A DNA stretch of 5,079 nucleotides from JBGLNJ01 sp964353405 (GTDB lineage: Bacteria > Chloroflexota > Anaerolineae > Fen-1058). Numbering within the stretch: position 1 is the first letter of the stretch; each line of letters starts with the position of its first letter. The DNA lies in the NCBI GenBank assembly GCA_964353405.1, contig CAYGWJ010000185.1, positions 1-5,079 of the forward strand. Reading direction: 5' to 3'. Positions 1 to 4,930 of the stretch are shown here, one piece after another. The notes under the pieces are model-generated. The model worked only from the letters and a program-made list of their open reading frames with translations, ran no database searches and was not told where the DNA came from. A program made the translations under genes and the position numbers.

Positions 1-45
1 TTTGCGAGGCAGAGATTCTTGGCCGCGAAGCGGCTCAGAATGACA
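1..45. repeat. Dispersed palindromic repeat at window edge, read in frame
   Basis: On the minus strand this begins TGTCATTCTGAGC and continues to AAGAATCTCTGCC. It forms an imperfect palindrome at 15-41: ATTCT (15-19) pairs with AGAAT (37-41) and GCCGC (22-26) with GCGGC (30-34) around a GAA loop. I recall very similar sequence as a common intergenic repeat in Chloroflexota and other environmental bacteria; that is memory, not a search. Here it is translated as CHSEPLRGQESLP, replacing or extending the C-terminus of the membrane protein straight after its last visible membrane segment. The left boundary is unknown because the window ends. Confidence 0.6.
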
Positions 46-1347
46 GAATAGAATCGCCACAAGACTGCCCCAGATGAGGCTGGTGGCGATGGACGGCAGG
101 TAGTGTAGACGCGGGCCGTTGAGCGTGTAATCGGCGTTGAGCATGGGCCACATCGGCGCGAGCGTAACGGCGAACCACGCCAGGGCAAACGTCAGCAACG
201 GCAGTCGCCTGCCCCAGGCAAAGAGTGCGACGATAGCCGCAAGCGCCAAGATGGCGATGAGGCCGACCGCAAGCGGTTGGCCCATCCCCGTCGCGCGGAC
301 GAGCGGCCAGGCGAGTGTCTGCAGCGGATACGTGAGACCCTGCAAGTAATACAGCCCCGTCACCGGCATGTTCTTGAGCGCCACGGCAAGCCCCTGCAAG
401 ATCAACGGCGGCTCGGCGCGGGATTTGGGGACGAGTGTCCAGGCAGCTAGGTAAATAGCGGTGAAGGTGAAATAGGCAAAAGGGACGAAAGAGAATTTGT
501 AGCCCGCTTCAGCGGGCTTTACATTTTCAGCTCGATGATTCATCATCGGGCCGCCCCGCCACCACGATGGGCCGCCTCGCCACCACGATGGGCCGCCTCG
601 CCACCACGATGGGCCGCCTCGCCACCACGATGGGCCGTCCCGCCACCACGACGGGCCGCCTTGCCACCACGACGTCCCGCCCCGCCACCACGCCGGGCGG
701 CCCTGCCACCACGATGGGCCGCCCCGCCACCACGACGGGCCGCCCTGCCACCACAACATCGCTTCGGTCAGCACGACGAACGCGGGAATAATGACGCCGT
801 ACTCGCACGTGAACGCGCCCAGCAGCGCCAATGCCAGTGATACCCACAGCCACCTGGAGCGCAGAGCGTGAGACGTGGCGCGATAACGAGCATAGGCGAG
901 GGCAGCGCCCAGCCCAAAAAAGGTTGCCTGTAACTGGAAAATGGGGCCAGTGGTCGGCATGATCTCGTAGGTGAAGGGATAGGCGGCAAAGAACAACCCG
1001 GCCGAAATCGCCGCGATGCGCTTGCCATGGCCCTCAAAGAAACGCCCGGCCAGCAGCGCAACCAAGACGCTGTTCGCCGCGTGCAGGGCAAGGTTGAGCA
1101 CGTGCAGCGAGATCGGCTCCGGCCAGCCAAAGACCAGCTCGGAGAGCTTGAGCGTTGAAAAGCTGAGCGGGCGATAGTAAGGGAAGCCGGTCGCATCTAC
1201 CCACAGCTTGCCCCACGGCATGTCGCGCAGCCACAGCAGCATCACCATGTCGTCGCGGAAGAATGGCAGTGGCAGGACGTAGGCGTAGATGGCGACGGCA
1301 AATGCGCCGACGAAGGCAAGGGCAAACAAGCGTCGCGCATCACGCAT
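1..1347 (-). CDS. GT-C-type membrane glycosyltransferase-like protein, C-terminus cut by window edge
   Basis: One minus-strand frame is open from the ATG at 1347-1345 to base 1 (449 codons, no stop). The protein is strongly hydrophobic, with about ten or eleven likely membrane segments (near residues 8-28, 81-101, 111-128, 136-152, 166-196 as a pair, 285-306, 316-345, 358-377, 383-400, 417-435). An acidic pair (D32, D33 in FFRDD) lies in the first predicted external loop, followed by YYRPLS (57-62) and LHVLNLALHAAN (81-92). This pattern is typical of polyprenyl-phosphate-sugar-dependent GT-C transferases, which work on the outer face of the membrane; donor and acceptor cannot be told. A ribosome site GGGAG (1355-1359) lies 7 nt before the ATG, inside the preceding gene, and stop and start overlap as TGATG. 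Residues 199-266 are a Trp-rich heptad array, 275-282 a hairpin repeat, and 434-449 another dispersed repeat, all in frame. Class assignment is moderately sure; the open frame is certain. Confidence 0.8.
   Translation of the reverse strand, partial: MRDARRLFALAFVGAFAVAIYAYVLPLPFFRDDMVMLLWLRDMPWGKLWVDATGFPYYRPLSFSTLKLSELVFGWPEPISLHVLNLALHAANSVLVALLAGRFFEGHGKRIAAISAGLFFAAYPFTYEIMPTTGPIFQLQATFFGLGAALAYARYRATSHALRSRWLWVSLALALLGAFTCEYGVIIPAFVVLTEAMLWWQGGPSWWRGGPSWWQGRPAWWRGGTSWWQGGPSWWRDGPSWWRGGPSWWRGGPSWWRGGPSWWRGGPMMNHRAENVKPAEAGYKFSFVPFAYFTFTAIYLAAWTLVPKSRAEPPLILQGLAVALKNMPVTGLYYLQGLTYPLQTLAWPLVRATGMGQPLAVGLIAILALAAIVALFAWGRRLPLLTFALAWFAVTLAPMWPMLNADYTLNGPRLHYLPSIATSLIWGSLVAILFCHSEPLRGQESLPRK
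501..518. repeat. Short hairpin repeat beside the 21-bp array
   Basis: AGCCCGCT (501-508) and AGCGGGCT (511-518) are perfect reverse complements around a 2-nt loop. From memory this resembles a short hairpin repeat scattered through Chloroflexota genomes, which I cannot verify here. It is read in frame by the membrane protein gene as KPAEAG (residues 277-282), just before a predicted membrane segment. It could work as an RNA hairpin, but there is no T-run, and its position inside an open frame argues against a terminator. Confidence 0.75.
547..753 (-). repeat. 21-bp tandem repeat (minisatellite), about 10 units, in frame within the membrane protein gene
   Basis: The plus-strand motif CCACCACG recurs with exact 21-bp spacing at 559, 580, 601, 622, 643, 664, 685, 706 and 727, with a last CCACCACA at 748. 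Units 559, 580 and 601 are identical; the others differ from them at 1 to 5 positions. A 12-bp partial unit (547-558) closes the array. Because 21 is a multiple of three, the minus-strand gene stays in frame and gains heptads of the form WW-R/Q-G-G-P-S. All ten Trp-Trp pairs are kept, while the other positions vary (R/Q, G/D, G/R, P/T, S/A). The array lies between two predicted membrane segments, on the side that the positive-inside rule makes cytoplasmic. Confidence 0.97.
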
Positions 1348-1359
1348 CACGCAACTCCC
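1345..1359 (-). promoter_or_regulatory. Ribosome site and TGATG coupling between amidohydrolase and membrane protein
   Basis: The minus strand reads GGGAG (1355-1359), seven bases, then ATG (1347-1345). The TGA stop of the amidohydrolase (1349-1347) shares one base with this ATG, giving TGATG. This is the classic arrangement for translational coupling, with the ribosome site inside the upstream gene. It implies one transcript and supports the membrane-protein start. Confidence 0.75.
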
Positions 1360-2714
1360 GCCCGTTCCAGCATCTGCCGGCTGATCTTGTTGTGCCGCTC
1401 GACGACTGGCCCCAGGTCGAGCGTGGTCAGGTGACCGTCCTGCACGACGACTTGGCCGTTGATCACCGACAGGTCAACCTTTTGCGGCGCGCAAAAGATC
1501 ATCGCCGCGAGCAGGTCATGCTGGCAGCCTGCATAGTCGAGCGTGTCCGCGTTGATGGCGATGAAATCGGCGGCCTTGCCCGGCGCAAGCTGGCCGATGT
1601 CGTCTCGACCCAACACCTGTGCGCCGCCGCGCGTGCCCAGCCACAACGCTTCTTCGGCGGTCAGCGCTGCAGGGTTCCCCATCACACGCTGAAGCAGCAG
1701 CGCCTGACGCGCTTCCGCCAACAAGTGCGAGGCGTCGTTGCTGGCGCTGCCATCCACGCCCAGGCCCACTTTGACGCCGTTGTCCAGGTACGCTCGAACG
1801 GGCGCAATGCCCGAAGCCAGCCGCATGTTGCTCGTGGGGCAGTGGGCCACGCCGGTCCCGGCTTTTGCCATGCGCTTGATTTCACGCTTGTTGATGTGGA
1901 CGCCGTGCGCATACCAGACGTTGGCCCCGGCCCATTCCAGTTCTTCGGCGTATTCGACCGGGCGATGGCCGAACTGTTCCAGGCAGAAATGCTCCTCGTC
2001 CTTCGTCTCGGCCAGATGCGTGTGCAGGTGGACGTTGTACGCGCGCGCCAGCCGTGCCGCTTCGCGCATCAAGTCAGGCGTGACGGAGAACGGTGAGCAT
2101 GGCGCGACGACGATGCGCAACATGGCATACGGCCTGGCGTCGTGATACGTCTCGATCAATCGCTGCGTGTCGCGCAGGATGGCTTGTTCCGATTCGACGA
2201 CGCGGTCGGGCGGCAAGCCGCCCTTGCTTTCGCCCAGGCTCATCGAGCCACGGCTGGCGTGGAAACGGATGCCGATTTCCTGCGCGGCGCGGATCTCGTC
2301 GTCGAGCTTGGAGCCATTCGGGAAAATGTACAAGTGGTCGCTGGCGGTGGTGCAGCCGGAGAGCATCAACTCGGCGCAGCCGACGAGTGTGCTGGTGTAG
2401 ATGGCGTCGGCATCCATCTCGGCCCAGATGGGATAGAGCGTCTTGAGCCAGCCGAACAGCGTGGCGTTTTGCGCGGCGGGCAGGGCGCGCGTGAGGGTCT
2501 GATAAAGATGATGGTGCGTGTTGACGAGTCCCGGCAGAACGATCTTGCCGCGCGCGTCCATCACGCGGTCGGCCTGCCAAGAGGCGAGCTCTGCCGTCGG
2601 CCCGACCTGTTCAACAATGTTGTCCCGGACGAACAGCGCGCCATCGGGAATCTGGCGTCGTTCGTCATCCATGGTGATGAGTAGTCTGGCGTGGCGCAGT
2701 AAAAGCGTAGACAT
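1347..2714 (-). CDS. 8-oxoguanine deaminase-type amidohydrolase
   Basis: This 455-residue cytosolic enzyme belongs to the TRZ/ATZ-like (COG0402) amidohydrolases. It probably removes the amino group from 8-oxoguanine, giving urate and ammonia, or from a related pterin or purine. The metal-binding HxH is H67/H69 (in NTHHHLYQ); H233 and catalytic E236 lie in HTHLAE; H270 follows in WYAHGVH; and D321 lies in GLGVDGSASND. All expected ligands are present. The segments QNATLFGWLKTLYPIW, SDHLYIFPNGSKLDDE, FHASRGSMS and PCSPFSV match what I recall of Pseudomonas PA0142-type 8-oxoguanine deaminases better than hydroxyatrazine or SAH deaminases. The start is the ATG at 2714-2712, with ribosome site GAGGT (2720-2724) 5 nt upstream. 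A longer reading would translate the inverted-repeat element and is rejected. Length is normal and no inserted repeat is seen. The stop overlaps the next gene. Confidence 0.93.
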   Translation of the reverse strand: MSTLLLRHARLLITMDDERRQIPDGALFVRDNIVEQVGPTAELASWQADRVMDARGKIVLPGLVNTHHHLYQTLTRALPAAQNATLFGWLKTLYPIWAEMDADAIYTSTLVGCAELMLSGCTTASDHLYIFPNGSKLDDEIRAAQEIGIRFHASRGSMSLGESKGGLPPDRVVESEQAILRDTQRLIETYHDARPYAMLRIVVAPCSPFSVTPDLMREAARLARAYNVHLHTHLAETKDEEHFCLEQFGHRPVEYAEELEWAGANVWYAHGVHINKREIKRMAKAGTGVAHCPTSNMRLASGIAPVRAYLDNGVKVGLGVDGSASNDASHLLAEARQALLLQRVMGNPAALTAEEALWLGTRGGAQVLGRDDIGQLAPGKAADFIAINADTLDYAGCQHDLLAAMIFCAPQKVDLSVINGQVVVQDGHLTTLDLGPVVERHNKISRQMLERAGVA

Positions 2715-2719
2715 GGTTG

Positions 2720-2724
2720 ACCTC
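2720..2724 (-). promoter_or_regulatory. Ribosome binding site fixing the amidohydrolase start
   Basis: The minus strand reads GAGGT, then CAACC, then ATG (2714-2712). The 5-nt spacing and good match to the anti-Shine-Dalgarno sequence choose this start over upstream in-frame codons that would run through the inverted-repeat element. Confidence 0.75.
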
Positions 2725-2742
2725 GCAAGTGTGTTGGCGGTG

Positions 2743-2839
2743 CTAGTAGCCTGTCGGAGAGCCCCGTAGCATAGGGCCTTGTGCCCGTTGTTTTCACGCC
2801 CACAAGGGGCTAAACTACGTCTCTCCGACAAGCTGCTAG
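2743..2839. mobile_element. MITE-like long imperfect inverted repeat
   Basis: Two arms of about 40 nt face each other around a 17-nt loop (2784-2800). The outer arms, 2743-2761 and the complement of 2821-2839, match at 17 of 19 positions. The inner arms, 2762-2783 against 2801-2820, also pair, with mismatches and a 2-nt length difference, ending in CCTTGTG/CACAAGG. Both ends carry CTAG, which may be a target duplication (CTAG or TA) or the tip of the repeat. There is no coding capacity. It could be a non-autonomous transposable element or a stable RNA-fold repeat. It begins at the predicted transcription start of the amidohydrolase and ends 29 bp before that gene's ATG. Confidence 0.75.
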
Positions 2840-2847
2840 ATGACTTG

Positions 2848-2876
2848 ATTCTACCCCGCCGGGCGACGGATGTCAA
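2848..2876 (-). promoter_or_regulatory. Predicted sigma70-type promoter for the amidohydrolase/membrane protein unit
   Basis: The minus strand has TTGACA (2876-2871), a 17-bp spacer, and TAGAAT (2853-2848). That is a perfect -35, a five-of-six -10 and optimal spacing. Transcription would start near 2841, right at the edge of the MITE-like element, giving a leader of about 127 nt made mostly of that hairpin. It faces the amidohydrolase correctly and lies in the only sizeable gap upstream of it. No experimental support is available. Confidence 0.6.
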
Positions 2877-2889
2877 AATGCCGGCGGGG
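2854..2889. promoter_or_regulatory. GC-rich palindrome interleaved with the promoter; possible mutL terminator or operator
   Basis: CCCCGCCGG (2854-2862) and CCGGCGGGG (2881-2889) are perfect reverse complements separated by 18 nt. One arm fills part of the -35/-10 spacer and the other lies just upstream of the -35. It begins 17 bp after the mutL stop, so the RNA could fold at the mutL 3' end, but there is no T-run and the loop is long. An operator for a dimeric repressor is an equally open reading. Confidence 0.4.
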
Positions 2890-2906
2890 CAATGCTCGCA
2901 GTGGAT

Positions 2907-4592
2907 TTACCGCCTGAGGAATCGTCGGTCCAGTTCCTCCAGTCGCACAATCACAAAGACCGGGCGGCCGTGCGGGCAGGTGGCGGGAGAATAGACTTGC
3001 CTCAGCTCGTCCAGGAGCGCTTGCTGTTGATCGGGGTCCAGCGCATCGCCGGCTTTGATCGCACAGAGGCAGGCCGCCTTGGCGGCGAGTTGGCTGCGCA
3101 GTTCGCCGCCTTCAAGTGTGCGACTGTGCTCGTGTTCTTCAACCAAAGCGGTGACGAGTTCCGACGGAGCCAGCTTGATGAACGCAGGTAGCGCTGTTAC
3201 TCGAAACGTGTTCTCTCCAAACGGCTCGATCTCGATTCCGAGCGATTGGTATTCTTCCAGGTGCTCTCGCACCAACTCGGCTTCCTTCGGCATCAACTGT
3301 AAGGGCATTTGGCCAAGTGAGGGCGTTTGGCCAAACGCCCCTACAGGCTTGCCAGAAGTCAATCGCTCGTAAAAAATCTGCTCCTGCGCCGCATGCTGAT
3401 CCACAATCACCAGGCCGTCCATACTTTGCGCGAGGATGTAGGTGTTGTGGATTTGCCCGACGGCTCGCCACGGCCCGGCGTCATAACCGTAATCTGCGCC
3501 CGGCTCGCGCAGGGCCAGCTCCAGGGTTGCTTGGCCAGGGATATTGGCAAACGACCAATCCGTCCCGCCGGCTTGAACGATGAGGGGGAATCCACGCAAC
3601 GCTTGTTCGACGGCCTGCGTGACAGCGCCATAAATCGCGCGCTCCTGGTAGAACCGCACTTCGGCTTTGCGCGGGTGAACGTTCGTGTCCACCAGGCGCG
3701 GGTCAACGTCAATGTTGATCACCGCCAGCGGATGGCGATGGAGGGGAATCCGCCCGGCGTAGGGCCGCTCCAACATCACGGCGAGCAATCCCGAACGGAT
3801 GGGGCGACCATTCACATAGAACATTTGCCATTCGCGGCTCGAGCGGGCGAGTGTAGGCCGAGAGACAAAACCGTGCACGCGCAGGTCAACACTCCTGGTG
3901 CTCAGCTCGACCATGTCTGCCGCGACCTCGCGCCCCCACACTGCGCCGATGCGCTCTAAACCTAAACCTTGCGAAGGGGGCAGGTTCATTGTCTCACGTC
4001 CGTCCACGACCAACCGGAAGGCAATCTGCGGATAGACAAGCGCGTAGGTCATCAGCGTCTTGAGACTCAGCTCGGTTTCACGCAGCGGCGATTTGAGGAA
4101 TTTGCGCCGCGCAGGCGCGTTGTAGAACAGGTTGCGCACCATGACCTGCGTGCCGACCGGCGCGCCGGCAATCTCCAATCTCTTTTCTCCATTCTCCATG
4201 TGTACTCGTGTCCCCTCGATGGGAGCCTGCCCTGAGCCTGGCGAAGGGTCGCGCGTTCGCGTGAGGATGTCCAACTGCGACATGCTGGCAATTGAGGGCA
4301 GCGCCTCGCCGCGAAAGCCCAGCGTTCGAATGGCGTTCAAATCGTCCGCCGTCGCGATTTTGCTCGTGGCAAAGCGCTCGACGGCGAGCGGCGCATCCGC
4401 GCGCGACATGCCGCTGCCGTTGTCGGAAACGCGGATGAGCGCCAGCCCGCCCTCGCGGATTTCGACCGAGATGGCGCGCGCCTCAGCGTCAATCGCGTTT
4501 TCGACCAATTCCTTGACGACTGAGGCGGGGCGTTCCGCGACTTCGCCCGCCGCGATGCGCTCGGCGATAGATTTGTCAAGGATGCCAAACAC
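2907..4592 (-). CDS. mutL: DNA mismatch repair protein MutL
   Basis: MutL couples mismatch recognition by MutS to strand removal. The N-terminal GHKL ATPase has E28 and N32 (KELVEN), DNGSGM (57-62), ATSKI (75-79), GFRGEAL (92-98), FYNAPARRKF (156-165) and VHPRKAEVRF (305-314). After a short linker, the C-terminal domain has the endonuclease motif DQHAAQEQIFYE (398-409, fitting DQHA-x2-E-x4-E), a Cys motif at 508-510 and CPHGRP (539-544). It therefore looks like a nicking MutL, unlike E. coli MutL. At 561 residues it is slightly short for the family. The start is GTG (4592-4590), chosen because LDKSIAERIAAGEV begins where MutL proteins normally do; no clear ribosome site is seen, and a hairpin lies just upstream. 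Residues 114-124 and 416-430 look like dispersed repeats inserted in frame. No mutS is in view. Confidence 0.97.
   Translation of the reverse strand: MFGILDKSIAERIAAGEVAERPASVVKELVENAIDAEARAISVEIREGGLALIRVSDNGSGMSRADAPLAVERFATSKIATADDLNAIRTLGFRGEALPSIASMSQLDILTRTRDPSPGSGQAPIEGTRVHMENGEKRLEIAGAPVGTQVMVRNLFYNAPARRKFLKSPLRETELSLKTLMTYALVYPQIAFRLVVDGRETMNLPPSQGLGLERIGAVWGREVAADMVELSTRSVDLRVHGFVSRPTLARSSREWQMFYVNGRPIRSGLLAVMLERPYAGRIPLHRHPLAVINIDVDPRLVDTNVHPRKAEVRFYQERAIYGAVTQAVEQALRGFPLIVQAGGTDWSFANIPGQATLELALREPGADYGYDAGPWRAVGQIHNTYILAQSMDGLVIVDQHAAQEQIFYERLTSGKPVGAFGQTPSLGQMPLQLMPKEAELVREHLEEYQSLGIEIEPFGENTFRVTALPAFIKLAPSELVTALVEEHEHSRTLEGGELRSQLAAKAACLCAIKAGDALDPDQQQALLDELRQVYSPATCPHGRPVFVIVRLEELDRRFLRR
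3303..3345. repeat. Palindromic repeat inserted in frame in the mutL C-terminal domain
   Basis: GGGCGTTTGGCCAAACGCCC (3321-3340) is a perfect 20-bp palindrome. A partial second copy, GGGCATTTGGCCAA (3303-3316), lies beside it. In MutL this reads VGAFGQTPSLGQMP (417-430), lying between the ERL that ends the endonuclease helix and the LQLMPKEAELV segment, where other MutL proteins have a short loop. I recall a similar palindrome as a dispersed repeat in Chloroflexota and cyanobacteria, unverified here. Confidence 0.75.
4170..4199. repeat. Polypurine quasi-repeat within mutL
   Basis: The minus strand has two related blocks, ATGGAGAATGGAGAA then AAGAGATTGGAGATT, a run of GGAGA-like words encoding MENGEKRLEI (132-141). 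It may be a remnant of a purine-rich dispersed repeat, but it may equally be ordinary MutL sequence, since this loop is variable in the family. Confidence 0.3.
4225..4254. repeat. Dispersed repeat inserted in frame in the mutL ATPase domain
   Basis: The core GCCCTGAGCCTGGCGAAGGG (4229-4248) closely resembles a short repeat I recall as widespread in environmental bacterial genomes (CCCTGAGC-TG-CGAAGGG). It is translated as RDPSPGSGQAP (114-124), a Gly/Pro/Ser-rich stretch between the ILTRT strand and EGTRV. MutL proteins vary in length at that loop. The family identification is from memory. Confidence 0.6.
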
Positions 4593-4596
4593 AAGT

Positions 4597-4641
4597 ATGA
4601 CAACGAATTTCGGGATTTACCGAATTCCCATTCGTTGTCAT
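4597..4641. repeat. Inverted repeat just upstream of the mutL start
   Basis: ATGACAACGAAT (4597-4608) and ATTCGTTGTCAT (4630-4641) are perfect 12-bp reverse complements around a 21-nt loop. The loop can extend the pairing (GGGA with TCCC, leaving a small bulge). It fills most of the 53-bp gap between the GxxExxY fragment and mutL and ends 4 bp before the GTG. In mRNA the hairpin would cover the usual ribosome-site position. There is no T-run, so a classical terminator is unlikely; a small palindromic element or a translational control hairpin fits better. Confidence 0.7.
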
Positions 4642-4645
4642 TTCT

Positions 4646-4930
4646 TCATACCCTGACCGTTGCTATCTCCAGCCTCGGCGCGTGGAAATTGGCGATCAGG
4701 CCAAGCCGAAGCCCTGACAAACGGACATACTGGTGGAAACGCCCTTTGAGGGCTGGCGTGATCTCGCGAACGGCCACCGGCGCGAGAACCAATTTGTCGT
4801 CCACGATGATCAGTCGCGTCTCTCGCTTCTCAATAGGCCGCTCGCGAAACAGGATCGTAATCTCCTTCTTTACCTCGTAAGCGATGCCGCGCAGGCGCAA
4901 TTCTATCTGCACGGCGCGGCGATAATGCAT
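4646..4930 (-). CDS. GxxExxY-family protein, N-terminally short, active-site residues lost
   Basis: The 94-residue frame starts with HYRRAVQIELRLRGI, which matches the 'vYerALaiELrkrGi' segment of GxxExxY (PD-(D/E)XK_3-like) proteins. It ends with FHQYVRLSGLRLGLIANFHAPRLE, matching their conserved C-terminal 'YLkatGlrlGLLiNFg' segment. The usual N-terminal helix (IGaa-eVH-eLGpGfle) is absent. In the core strand the expected D, E and K of D...ExK align to L40, A50 and V52, so nuclease chemistry is not expected. Function of the family is not established; a nuclease-like fold is known knowledge, any role here is inference. The ATG at 4930-4928 has no good ribosome site, so this may be the rear part of a larger frameshifted gene with the piece at 4830-5079. 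Confidence 0.6.
   Translation of the reverse strand: MHYRRAVQIELRLRGIAYEVKKEITILFRERPIEKRETRLIIVDDKLVLAPVAVREITPALKGRFHQYVRLSGLRLGLIANFHAPRLEIATVRV

Noticed and set aside
501..518. Transcription terminator in the left part of the window
   Set aside because: The hairpin lies inside an open frame that continues for 166 more codons and no T-run follows in the gene's direction.
547..753. CRISPR-like array of regular repeats
   Set aside because: The units are directly adjacent at 21 bp with no unique spacers, and they lie inside an open coding frame.
527..853. Repeat-rich small proteins on both strands across the minisatellite (VVVAGRP-type and PPPRWAA-type)
   Set aside because: A 21-bp GC-rich repeat is open in several frames at once; the continuous 449-codon membrane-protein frame explains the region.
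1263..2096. Plus-strand open frame of 277 codons
   Set aside because: It lies opposite the amidohydrolase, whose catalytic motifs are unambiguous; the product is Arg/Gln/Val-rich without family features.
2715..2876. Longer N-terminus for the amidohydrolase
   Set aside because: It would translate the inverted-repeat element and promoter; the ATG at 2714 has a good ribosome site and the expected family N-terminus.
4337..4603. Alternative ATG start 11 bp upstream of the mutL GTG
   Set aside because: It is in another frame and its product has no MutL motifs; only the GTG frame gives the conserved IAAGEV...KELVEN sequence.
4597..4641. Rho-independent terminator before mutL
   Set aside because: The 12-bp stem is not GC-rich at its base and no T-run follows on either strand.
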